Source: an uncultured archaeon (GTDB lineage: Archaea; Thermoproteota; Bathyarchaeia; 40CM-2-53-6; CALIRQ01). Taken from it: a stretch of DNA of 64,000 bases. A program made the translations under genes and the position numbers. Below are positions 8,117-15,230 of this stretch, one piece after another. The stretch lies in NCBI GenBank assembly GCA_938042195.1, contig CALIRQ010000007.1, positions 118,380-182,379 on the forward strand, in the 5' to 3' direction. Position 1 is the stretch's first letter. The number at the start of each line of letters is the position of its first letter. The notes beneath the pieces were generated by a model. That model was not told where the DNA came from and did no database searches. It was given only the letters and a program-made list of their open reading frames with translations.

Positions 8117-10102
8117 CTACCCAGCGGCCGAGCTTATCATCGAGAGGATCTGCTCCTCCGTGAACATCCTAGATCTCACCGCGCCGGATGGGCAGGCGGC
8201 CGAGCAGGTGCCGCAGCCCTTGCAGAGGACCTCGTCCACCTTGGCCACCCTCTTATCTTCCCTCTCCTCCAGCTTCAGGGCCCCATATGGGCAAAGCTTG
8301 ACGCAAACCCCGCAGCCACCGCATCGATCCTCCTCTATCAGGGGGCTTATGGGCTCCACATACACTTGGCCCATGCTGAGCGGTATCAAGGCCCTAGCCG
8401 CGGCGCCGCTGGCTTGGGCGACGGCATCGGGGATGTCCTTCGGGTACTGGGCCGATCCGGCGAGATAGATGCCGTCGACCACCGCATCGTTGGGCCTCAG
8501 CTTCGGGTGGGCCTCCATGAGGAACCCATCCGCGCTGCGGGGTATGCCCAGGATCTTGCTGATGGCATCCGTATCCGCCCTCGGGACCTGCCCGACCGAG
8601 AGTACGACCAAGTCGAAGGAATCCTCCAGCGCGGTGCCCAATAGGGTATCCTCATACCTGAGCACGAGCTCATGGGTCCTCGGATCCTCGCGTATGCTTG
8701 AGACCTTGCCCCTTATGAACTTCACCCCCGCCTCTTGGCTCCTAAGGTAAAATTCCTCATATCCCTTCCCGAAGGCCCTTATATCCATATAGAATATGTA
8801 TACATCGGACTCGGGATTTTGCTCCTTTATTATCAACGAATCCTTTATGGCGTACATGCAACAAACCCTGGAGCAATATAGGTTGAACCTCGCGTCCCTG
8901 GATCCAACGCATTGTATGAAAGCCACCTTCCTCGGCGGTTTGCCGGTCGACGGCCTTAATATGGCGCCGCCGGTCGGGCCCATCGGATCGGTCATGCGCT
9001 CCAACATCGGTCCCGTCACAACGTCTTTGTATCTTCCGAACCCATACTCCTCCAACGGAGTGGGATCGAAGGGATCGTACCCGATGGCCACTATGATGCT
9101 GCCCACCCTCAGCTCCAAGACTTCCTCCTTTTGATCGAAATCTATCGCTTTGGCCTCGCAGACCCTCTCGCAAACCCTACAGATCCCCCTCTTGAGATAG
9201 AGGCAATTCTCTCCATCTATGGAATAGGCCAATGGAACGGCGTTTGGGGACGTTATGTAAATTGCCTTCCTTGAGCTCATCCCGAAATCGACCTCGTTCG
9301 GGATCCTGACCGGGCATTTTTGAGCGCAAAGCCCGCAGGCCGTGCATTTCTCCTCATCGACATATCTTGGCCTCTTCCTTATCTTGACCTTGAAATTCCC
9401 CAGGGATCCCGAGGCCTCAATGAGTTCCGAATTGGTCAACAACTTGATCTTTGGATGTTGCGCCGCGCTGACCATCTTCGGAGTCAATATGCAGGCCGCG
9501 CAATCCATCGTCGGGAATACCTTGGACCATTGCCCCATCCTCCCACCAAGGCTCGGGCCCTTCTCCACTAGGTATACTTGATAGCCGTTATCCGCTACAT
9601 CCAGCGCGGCCTGTATGCCCGCGATCCCCCCGCCTATCACCAGCGCGCTCCTCGTCACCTCCACGGCCTTCGTTTCGAGCGGGATCAACCACCTCGCCTT
9701 GGCAACGGCCATCTTTACTAGGTCGATCGCCTTCTCCGTCGCTCTATCCGGATCGGAGCGATGGACCCAAGAGCATTGCTCCCTTATGTTGGCCATCTCC
9801 AACAGATATGGGTTCAGCCCCGCCTTCCTCAGGGTATCCCTGAAGGTGAGCTCGTGTACCTTCGGGGAGCAAGCCGCAACGACGACCCTATTTATGCCCA
9901 GCTCCATTATATCTTTTGATATCATTTCTTGGCCCACGTCATCGCACATGTGGAGGTACTCCCTCGCCACTTCAACTCCGGGTAGCTTCGAGGCGAAATC
10001 GGCGACCCTCTTGACATCGACCACATCGGCTATATTCTTGCCGCAATGGCATACATATACGCCTATCTTCAAATTTTTCAAATCCGCTCGAACATCATTC
10101 AT
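8117..10102 (-). CDS. hdrA: Heterodisulfide reductase subunit A (flavin-bifurcating)
   Basis: A 661-residue iron-sulfur flavoprotein, the electron-bifurcating hub of HdrABC. In order: an N-terminal Cys-containing domain (VYVCHCGKNI), the FAD-binding GGGIAGIQAALDVADNG at about residue 155, an inserted ferredoxin domain (CTACGLCAQKCP), the CVGSRD...YCSRVCC region, a second FAD segment (DGIYLAGSAQYPKDI), and two C-terminal [4Fe-4S] motifs (CGGCGVCVKLCP, CKGCGTCSAACP). The length is standard for HdrA. ATG 10102 was chosen over TTG 10114 and GTG 10111. In methanogens this complex reduces CoM-S-S-CoB and ferredoxin with H2; no methanogenesis gene is in this window, so the disulfide used here is unknown. 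Confidence 0.96.
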   Translation of the reverse strand: MNDVRADLKNLKIGVYVCHCGKNIADVVDVKRVADFASKLPGVEVAREYLHMCDDVGQEMISKDIMELGINRVVVAACSPKVHELTFRDTLRKAGLNPYLLEMANIREQCSWVHRSDPDRATEKAIDLVKMAVAKARWLIPLETKAVEVTRSALVIGGGIAGIQAALDVADNGYQVYLVEKGPSLGGRMGQWSKVFPTMDCAACILTPKMVSAAQHPKIKLLTNSELIEASGSLGNFKVKIRKRPRYVDEEKCTACGLCAQKCPVRIPNEVDFGMSSRKAIYITSPNAVPLAYSIDGENCLYLKRGICRVCERVCEAKAIDFDQKEEVLELRVGSIIVAIGYDPFDPTPLEEYGFGRYKDVVTGPMLERMTDPMGPTGGAILRPSTGKPPRKVAFIQCVGSRDARFNLYCSRVCCMYAIKDSLIIKEQNPESDVYIFYMDIRAFGKGYEEFYLRSQEAGVKFIRGKVSSIREDPRTHELVLRYEDTLLGTALEDSFDLVVLSVGQVPRADTDAISKILGIPRSADGFLMEAHPKLRPNDAVVDGIYLAGSAQYPKDIPDAVAQASGAAARALIPLSMGQVYVEPISPLIEEDRCGGCGVCVKLCPYGALKLEEREDKRVAKVDEVLCKGCGTCSAACPSGAVRSRMFTEEQILSMISSAAG

Positions 10103-10118
10103 CAAAATCACCAACCGT

Positions 10119-11009
10119 TCAAGGGAGCTTGCTCAATATTCGATCCATCCCAACGAAATTCATATCCACGCCCAGCTCATGGGGCCCATATCCCATGGCC
10201 AGGCCAAGGGCTTGGACGTAATGGAGGACCGGCATGTCGTAGGGTTGCAAGCCGTATAGCCTTTGCAACTCGATCTGGCCCCTATCGAATTGGAGGTGGC
10301 AGAAGGGGCAGACGTTTAGGATGAAGTCGGCGCCCGCCTCCTTGGCGCTCAGGAGCTTCCGATTCAACATCCTCAATGAAACGTCCAAGACCGCGGAGCG
10401 GACGCCGCCGCCGGCCCCGCAACATGCCATCTTGTCCTCCCATTCCACGCTCTCGGCGCCGAGAGCCTCCGTCAGCTCATCCAAGAAGGTCGGCCTCTCG
10501 GCGCTGCCGACCCATTCCCTCAGGACCTTGGGCTTTATCAAATGGCAACCGTAATGGACCGCGGCCCTCAGGCCCAATGGCTTCGTGACGGCCCTCCTTA
10601 TCCCCTCGGGCGTTACCTCCTTCATCAGGACCTCGGCCAGATGCCTTACGCCAACCGATCCCTTGAAGACCATCCCCACCTCCTTCAATTTCGAATTAAC
10701 GGAATCCCTGAGCGCCCTATCGGCCTTGAGGCTATGGTTGGCATCGGCGAGGGTTCCATAGCAACCGTTGCAGAAGGTCAGCACATCCAAGGCCATATCC
10801 TCGGCGATGCAAAGGTTCCTGGCCGCCACGGCCAACCAAGCCGGGCGGCTGAAGGATTTCACGACCCCAGGGGCCGGACAGCAGGAGGCCCCGTTCATAT
10901 CCGCCAGCTCTATGCCGATCCTCGGCAGGACCTTCCTGGCGGCGGCCTCTATTCCGGGGTACCTATTCGGGATCAAGCACCCGAGGAACAGGGCGTATTT
11001 CCTCCCCAA
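10119..11009 (-). CDS. hdrB: Heterodisulfide reductase subunit B
   Basis: The catalytic subunit, 296 residues, with both Cys-rich CCG domains that bind the noncubane [4Fe-4S] clusters: CCPAPG with CNGCYG in the first, and GCHLIKP, CCGAGGG and CPFCHLQFD in the second. Both sets look complete, so the disulfide-reducing site should be intact. The frame is open far upstream, but that part is the shadow of hdrC. TTG 11009, 15 bases after the hdrC stop and preceded by a GAGGCG ribosome-binding site, is the best start. Confidence 0.93.
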   Translation of the reverse strand: MGRKYALFLGCLIPNRYPGIEAAARKVLPRIGIELADMNGASCCPAPGVVKSFSRPAWLAVAARNLCIAEDMALDVLTFCNGCYGTLADANHSLKADRALRDSVNSKLKEVGMVFKGSVGVRHLAEVLMKEVTPEGIRRAVTKPLGLRAAVHYGCHLIKPKVLREWVGSAERPTFLDELTEALGAESVEWEDKMACCGAGGGVRSAVLDVSLRMLNRKLLSAKEAGADFILNVCPFCHLQFDRGQIELQRLYGLQPYDMPVLHYVQALGLAMGYGPHELGVDMNFVGMDRILSKLP

Positions 11010-11023
11010 CTTGAACGCCTCGA

Positions 11024-11746
11024 TTAGGCCGATCCCGCCTTCTGCGGCTGGGCCTTTTCCACCAATTCGAAGAACCCCGTTTCCTTGAGGATATGCTGGA
11101 CGTCGAGGAGGGCCCTCTCGTATTGATGAACGGTCGGCGGCAGCTCGCTGAGGCCCAGCTCCTTGCGCCTCTCCCTCGTCGCCTGATCTATGGGCACCGC
11201 GTGGCCCGTCTTCATCAGGTTCATCGAAACAACTTTGTGGGGATCCAACATCCACCCATTCTCAACGGCCATGTTCCGCATGGTTAGTATAGCGTTCACG
11301 ACGTCTATCTTTCGGGGACACCTCTCGACGCACGTATAGCAAGTTGTACAGAGCCACAGTTCGATGCTCCTCAGGACCTCCTCCTTATACCCCATGGAGG
11401 CCTTCCTGATTATTCTCCTCGAATTGTAGGCAGTGATCCTGCCGGAGGGGCATGAGGCGACGCAGTTCCCGCATTGGATGCACTTATTGATGTTCTCCCC
11501 GCTCGCCCTTATTATCTCCTCGGCGAACTCGGGGGAAGGAGGTGGGGCCTCCTCCACGTGCTCCAAGGGGATTTCGACCTTTGCCTCCTTGACCCCCTTC
11601 GCTTCCTCCTCGGATCTCATCCATTCGCGTATCGCCTCCTCTATGGCCAAGCTCATGCTGCCCTTCTTCATGCCGAACCTCTTGGCCACCCTCTCCCTGA
11701 AGGCCCTTTCCAATGCGTCATCCATCATGACATCAATTCGACCCAT
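11024..11746 (-). CDS. hdrC: HdrC with N-terminal ribbon-helix-helix-like domain
   Basis: First gene of the hdr-mvh operon, 240 residues. Residues about 83-150 are the HdrC ferredoxin domain with two [4Fe-4S] motifs (CIQCGNCVASCP and CTTCYTCVERCP), passing electrons between HdrA and HdrB. Residues 1-46 look like a ribbon-helix-helix DNA-binding fold: a strand (GRIDVMMDDAL), a helix, a turn with GMKKGSMS, and the helix LAIEEAIREWM. A charged linker joins the two. Ordinary HdrC is about 180-190 residues and lacks this part. ATG 11746 lies 25 bases from a TATA box, so the extension is almost certainly translated. It could bind DNA and self-regulate the operon, or just mediate dimerisation. Confidence 0.92.
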   Translation of the reverse strand: MGRIDVMMDDALERAFRERVAKRFGMKKGSMSLAIEEAIREWMRSEEEAKGVKEAKVEIPLEHVEEAPPPSPEFAEEIIRASGENINKCIQCGNCVASCPSGRITAYNSRRIIRKASMGYKEEVLRSIELWLCTTCYTCVERCPRKIDVVNAILTMRNMAVENGWMLDPHKVVSMNLMKTGHAVPIDQATRERRKELGLSELPPTVHQYERALLDVQHILKETGFFELVEKAQPQKAGSA

Positions 11747-11770
11747 GGGCGATAATTATCTCCACATATG

Positions 11771-11781
11771 CACATATAAAC
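11771..11781 (-). promoter_or_regulatory. TATA box of the hdr-mvh operon
   Basis: Read on the minus strand, GTTTATATGTG lies 25 bases before ATG 11746, the classic archaeal distance to the transcription start. The operon mRNA is therefore predicted to be leaderless. Confidence 0.65.
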
Positions 11782-11812
11782 TTTTGTGTAGCAAAAATTG
11801 TAGAAGAGAAGC

Positions 11813-11920
11813 TCATAAATTCAACAATTTCCTTACCGAGGCCTCGCATCGCAGCAGATCCTTCCTCAAGCGCTCAAGATCCGCCTCAGAAACCTCCTTC
11901 CCCGAGGAAACCTTGCCCAC
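11813..11920 (-). CDS. Possible 35-residue ORF or shifted tail of upstream gene
   Basis: A short frame from GTG 11920 to a TGA at 11813 encodes a helical, charged peptide (SEADLERLRKDLLRC). It overlaps the end of the gene at 11886-12110 in another frame. The composition is more protein-like than the Gly-rich end of that gene (GQGFLGEGGF). A single-base slip near 11920 would fuse the two into one helical protein of about 100 residues, so this may be its true C-terminus rather than a separate gene. Confidence 0.35.
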   Translation of the reverse strand: MGKVSSGKEVSEADLERLRKDLLRCEASVRKLLNL

Positions 11921-12110
11921 TATTAAACTCCAAAGCCTCCTCTAGGATCCCGATCAAGCTCGGGTCATCCATCCTTAGGGCCTCGAGGCAACCCTTGATC
12001 GCGTTTATGTCCATTGCGATCTCATATGGGCTCGAATCCCGATATATGGCCTGAGCGAAGCTCCAGCCGAGAAGGAAGGCGCACCTAAGGGACTCCATTC
12101 CGATCGGCAC
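11886..12110 (-). CDS. Small helical protein, unknown
   Basis: Not recognised. A 74-residue, mostly helical protein (EIAMDINAIKGCLEALRMDD) that begins one base after the stop of the preceding small gene and so belongs to a three-gene unit with the AbrB-PhoU regulator. Its last ten residues are Gly-rich and unlike the rest, and a better helical continuation exists in another frame. Confidence 0.5.
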   Translation of the reverse strand: MPIGMESLRCAFLLGWSFAQAIYRDSSPYEIAMDINAIKGCLEALRMDDPSLIGILEEALEFNSGQGFLGEGGF

Positions 12111-12111
12111 C

Positions 12112-12378
12112 TCATAGATTGAGGATATCGAGCCTTCTGCCCCTCCAATCGGTAATTTCGCAACATACGATCGCGGACTCCGACGCCCCCTTGAGGCCGC
12201 TCACCAATACCTCCTCCCTCTCCCTTATGAGCGCTAGGCCATCGTATACTACGGAAAATTCCCCGGAATCCGCGATCAAGGTGAACAAGGTCCTGAGGCC
12301 GGATGGGGTCCTATAGGTTATGATGGGGCCCTTAACCCCCCCTGAGCCTAATCCCCTCGCTCCCGCGTCCAGGATCAT
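12112..12378 (-). CDS. Small beta-rich protein, unknown
   Basis: Not recognised. An 88-residue soluble protein with a strand-rich pattern (GPIITYRTPSGLRTLFTLIADSGEFSVVYDGL is the first half of it, residues about 16-48). It overlaps the stop of the AbrB-PhoU gene by four bases (ATGA), so it is translated together with that regulator and may work with it. Confidence 0.6.
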   Translation of the reverse strand: MILDAGARGLGSGGVKGPIITYRTPSGLRTLFTLIADSGEFSVVYDGLALIREREEVLVSGLKGASESAIVCCEITDWRGRRLDILNL

Positions 12379-13454
12379 TCAATCCCATCCGCGCCCCTGG
12401 AATCCGGCCCTCGGACCTCTACCTTGCACAACCCATCCCTCTCCACGGCGTTTTCTATGGCCGCCTCGGCCATCGAAATGGATATCTCCCCAATCCTGCG
12501 CAGGGCCAAGACCACCTCCCTCAATTCCCCGAATCCATGGCAAATGTTCTCAAGCGGCAGGTCATCGATTATATCATACGCCTCCCTCGAGCATTCCTCG
12601 AATAGGTTTATGGCCATATTTGCCATCTTGCTATCGTAATTGAACGCGCTCTTCATGACCATATCGCAAATGCCCTTTATCTTATTGTTATATTCCCATA
12701 TCCGAGCCTTGAGCCTCTCGCTAACCCATCCCCCCGAAGTCCCCATCCTCACCACGCCCTCGGCCACCTTATTGGCCCAATCCGCCATCCTCTCCAGGGC
12801 ATTTGAGATGAGGGCCATCGAGAGGATGCTCCCGGAGTCGTATATACCGATCCTTTGGGATATCGCCGGATTCGCTTGGGCTTGATTCAAAAGCCTCAGG
12901 ATCAGGGCATAGATCCTATTGGCCTCCCGCTCCCGCCTCTGGGCCTCCTTGGCCAGCGCGACATCCGAGTCCATCAGGGCCTTGATCGCATCGCTCAGCA
13001 TCGTGGAGAAGAGGGAATATAGGCGATGGATCGCGACGTCCATTGGAAATAGGGCGGGGTTTATGGAGCATTGAAGCACAACGCTCGAGGGCGTTTCCTC
13101 TATGATGCTCAGCCCGATCAATTTGAGCTCGGCCTCGCGGATCGCCTCGAGGCTCCCTCCGTCTATCCTGCTCGACGAACTCACCCTTATGACATCGAAT
13201 CCCTTGACGTAGCCCGCGGTTATCAGCCTCCCGAGGAGGCCCCTATCTCGAAAAAGATCGAGGTTTATGACGAGGGTGCTCGAAACCTCTTTGGTGGCCG
13301 ACTCCGCGCTTTGGAATATCCTGAGGGAGCCATCCCTTTCGGTGGAGAGGAGCACGAGGTCCCCCTTCTTCAGCCCAACCCTTTTGACCCAACTGGCTGG
13401 CAAAGAAACGGTCAGCGTGGAACGCCCAACCAGCTGTATCCTGCGCCTCTCCAT
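12375..13454 (-). CDS. AbrB-domain PhoU-like regulator
   Basis: A 359-residue archaeal protein with two parts. Residues 1-45 are a SpoVT/AbrB swapped-hairpin DNA-binding domain (RRIQLVGRSTLTVSLPASWVKRVGLKKGDLV begins at residue 3). From about residue 140 two PhoU-type three-helix bundles follow, with runs such as RLYSLFSTMLSDAI and LERMADWANKVAEG. PhoU bundles bind metal clusters and sense phosphate-transport state in bacteria; this archaeal fusion is usually taken as a phosphate or metal regulator. No Pst transporter is nearby, so the target is unknown. It leads a three-gene operon. Confidence 0.85.
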   Translation of the reverse strand: MERRRIQLVGRSTLTVSLPASWVKRVGLKKGDLVLLSTERDGSLRIFQSAESATKEVSSTLVINLDLFRDRGLLGRLITAGYVKGFDVIRVSSSSRIDGGSLEAIREAELKLIGLSIIEETPSSVVLQCSINPALFPMDVAIHRLYSLFSTMLSDAIKALMDSDVALAKEAQRREREANRIYALILRLLNQAQANPAISQRIGIYDSGSILSMALISNALERMADWANKVAEGVVRMGTSGGWVSERLKARIWEYNNKIKGICDMVMKSAFNYDSKMANMAINLFEECSREAYDIIDDLPLENICHGFGELREVVLALRRIGEISISMAEAAIENAVERDGLCKVEVRGPDSRGADGIE

Positions 13455-13472
13455 TGGCTCAACCTCGCAATC

Positions 13473-13481
13473 GTTTATTTA
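13473..13481 (-). promoter_or_regulatory. TATA box of the AbrB-PhoU operon
   Basis: On the minus strand AAATAAAC lies about 20-27 bases before ATG 13454, within an A/T-rich tract reaching 13520. Confidence 0.5.
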
Positions 13482-13724
13482 TTCTATTTACCAGAATATA
13501 TTCTAAACTGAACAAATATAAGATTTGCTGGAGGATATTTACCAACCCGAGCGCATATGGGTGAGGGGGAATAGTTTACGAGCATGTTTGCGATTGGAAG
13601 TCTTGCGAGAGGGATTGCCCAAAGGCCAAGATACGGGGCGAGCTGCTAAGGGCCGGGAATGAAATACATTCGCTCCACAGGAGGGGCCTCGATTCCGCCG
13701 CGAGCTGCCTTGAAGAAATCATCA

Positions 13725-13874
13725 GGCCTCGGGGACGCCGTCCTAAGGGCCAAGCCATTCGCGGGGGATGGGAGGTTCCTGGTCCACGCCGGGGATACCT
13801 ACATCTTATCCAAGGGCCATGGGCATTTGGAGCGGATGATCGAGGCGCAAGCGAAGGCTTGCGGAGCGGCCCTT
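13725..13874 (+). pseudogene. Remnant of a sugar-phosphate nucleotidyltransferase
   Basis: About 50 codons match the middle of glucose-1-phosphate nucleotidyltransferases: GLGDAVLRAKPFAGDGRF, then LVHAGDTYILSKG and HLERMIEAQ. In intact enzymes the GLGDAV loop and the (H)AGD metal-binding Asp are preceded by about 80 residues with the G-x-G-T-R-L-x-P nucleotide loop and followed by about 200 more. Neither flank is found here: the upstream 220 bases (13505-13724) and the downstream sequence show no matching frame. It is best seen as a decayed paralogue near the rml operon, which has its own intact rmlA. Confidence 0.6.
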
Positions 13875-13901
13875 GGATGCCGGGCGGATCTCGCGGCCCG
13901 A

Positions 13902-14054
13902 TCAACGGATCCCCATCCGCCCCTCGAGCCCCTCAATCCTCGCCTCGATGGACCTCAATTGGCCCGAGATCTCCTCCTTGATTATGGACCTTATCTCGGG
14001 CAAGAGGATCCTTGAGATCCAGCCCGGGGCCTTCTCGGCGGCCTTCTTCGCCAA
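13902..14054 (-). CDS. Possible 50-residue helical protein
   Basis: A short frame from TTG 14054 to TGA 13902 encodes a strongly helical peptide containing LLPEIRSIIKEEISGQLRS and IEARIEGLEGRM, a short coiled coil of the kind common in small archaeal proteins. A TATA-like TTTAAG (minus strand of 14086-14093) lies about 30 bases upstream. Its codon use (AGG Arg, GAG Glu) matches the neighbours. The frame is also open back to 14084. Confidence 0.45.
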   Translation of the reverse strand: MAKKAAEKAPGWISRILLPEIRSIIKEEISGQLRSIEARIEGLEGRMGIR

Positions 14055-14378
14055 TCGGATCGCCGGGATCGCATCGGGCCCAATTCATTTAAGCCTTGTG
14101 GGGCCCGCCCCCGCCTTTGGGGCCCATGGCGGGCCCGATCCCTCGGGATCCGCTGGGGATCCGATGTCGATGCGCCCGCGCGATTCCCAACGGCCTCCAC
14201 GAACGCTCCCCAAAGCCTTTCCGATGCTTGGGGATCCCCTTCGGCAGAGCCCCTCCGTCCCCCGGCTGGGGCCATAAACCCGTAAGCCGCTGGCGTTGTT
14301 AATGGGCGAGCGGCGGGACCTAGCGAGGCCCAATGAAGCATCGCTCCCGGCGATGGGCAATGAAAGGGCACGGAGCCC
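14055..14378. other. Spacer, nothing recognised
   Basis: G+C-rich spacer with several overlapping open frames of 60-130 codons on both strands but none with a protein-like sequence or a family match. It may contain further decayed material like the nucleotidyltransferase piece just upstream. Confidence 0.3.
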
Positions 14379-14930
14379 CTAGCCCAAGAAGGCCTTCAGC
14401 GCCGTCGCCAGGACGGCTATCAGTATGGGTATGTTGAAGCCCACGAGGAGCCTCTCGACGATCCCGAGGCGCTTATCCACGTAGTACCTAAGGTCCTCGA
14501 ACCTCTTATCGATCGCCTCGAACCTCCTGTCGCTATAGGCCCTAAGGTCCTCGAAGCGCTTGTTCATATCCTCGAAGCGCTTGTTCATATCCTCAAATCG
14601 CTTATTCATATCCTCGAACCGCCTATCGCTATGGGCCATCACTTCCTCGAACCGCCTATCGCTATATGCCCTAAGGTCCTCGAGGCGCTTGTTCATATCC
14701 TCGAGGCGCTTATTCATATCCTCGAACCGCCTATCCATATCCTCGAAGCGCTTCCCCAAGAAGCCCAATAGCATCTCGAACCGCTTATCGATATCCTCCC
14801 TCGTGGGGAACCTATCCCATGGGGCGAGCCTCATGACCAGGGCCATTAGGGCCTCGGGCTTGCGCTCCAGCGCCTCTATTATGGCATCGGGCCTCCGCCT
14901 TATTATGGCCACGATGTCCTCCTCGCTCAT
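14379..14930 (-). CDS. Coiled-coil repeat protein with C-terminal membrane anchor
   Basis: A 183-residue protein in three parts. Residues 1-55 are a helical head (EEDIVAIIRRRPDAIIEAL...APWDRFPTREDID). Residues about 55-155 are tandem seven-residue units such as KRFEDMN, KRLEDMN, KRFEDLR and DRRFEEV, one heptad each, which makes a long continuous coiled coil. The last 20 residues (GFNIPILIAVLATALKAFLG) form one membrane span. The head resembles that of archaeal hypothetical proteins of the same layout. ATG 14930 is chosen because the frame upstream is not protein-like. A spacer or tether at the membrane is plausible; no partner is evident. Confidence 0.75.
   Translation of the reverse strand: MSEEDIVAIIRRRPDAIIEALERKPEALMALVMRLAPWDRFPTREDIDKRFEMLLGFLGKRFEDMDRRFEDMNKRLEDMNKRLEDLRAYSDRRFEEVMAHSDRRFEDMNKRFEDMNKRFEDMNKRFEDLRAYSDRRFEAIDKRFEDLRYYVDKRLGIVERLLVGFNIPILIAVLATALKAFLG
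14490..14770. repeat. 21-bp tandem repeats inside the coiled-coil gene
   Basis: The heptads are encoded by near-identical 21-base units (plus-strand form close to CGCTTGTTCATATCCTCGAA) repeated about a dozen times with substitutions, and larger two-to-four-unit blocks are themselves repeated. Unit length equals seven codons, so gain or loss of units keeps the frame and changes only coil length. Confidence 0.75.
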
Positions 14931-15230
14931 CGGGATCGACCGATCATGGGCATCGGGCGCCCCCGGCCTTAAAAATCCTTTCGACCCTCGGCATAAGCGC
15001 CCATGAGCCCGAAGCCGATGAGGATCCCGTCGGCGGGCGCTGATAACCTTGCATTTCCGCATTACCTCCTCACGATGGAGAGGCATTGTATGCGGCCCCG
15101 GGCCCCTCCCTTTGGAATGCTTCGCCCATATTTCATGGAGGGAGATGCGGGCCCCAGAAGGCTGAAGGTTATAGCGCCGCCCGGGATACGACAAGCCTTA
15201 ATTCGATGTCCCGCCGCATGGGCGATTGGG
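14931..15230. other. Divergent intergenic region before rmlB
   Basis: 300 bases between divergent genes. A minus-strand TATA-like element (GATTTTTAAGG, at about 14968-14978) precedes the coiled-coil gene, and a plus-strand one precedes rmlB. Nothing else is recognised; the plus frame open from 15003 is not protein-like. Confidence 0.4.
15197..15205 (+). promoter_or_regulatory. TATA-like box of the rml operon
   Basis: CTTAATTCG ends 25 bases before ATG 15231, giving a predicted leaderless rmlB transcript. Confidence 0.5.

Noticed and set aside
11010-11255. An upstream extension of hdrB by about 80 residues
   Set aside because: It overlaps hdrC in another frame and is Gly/Arg-rich; a TTG with a GAGG site follows the hdrC stop.
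14490-14770. Regularly spaced repeats that could be taken for a CRISPR array
   Set aside because: Units are 21 bases with no spacers between them, lie entirely within an open frame and encode coiled-coil heptads.
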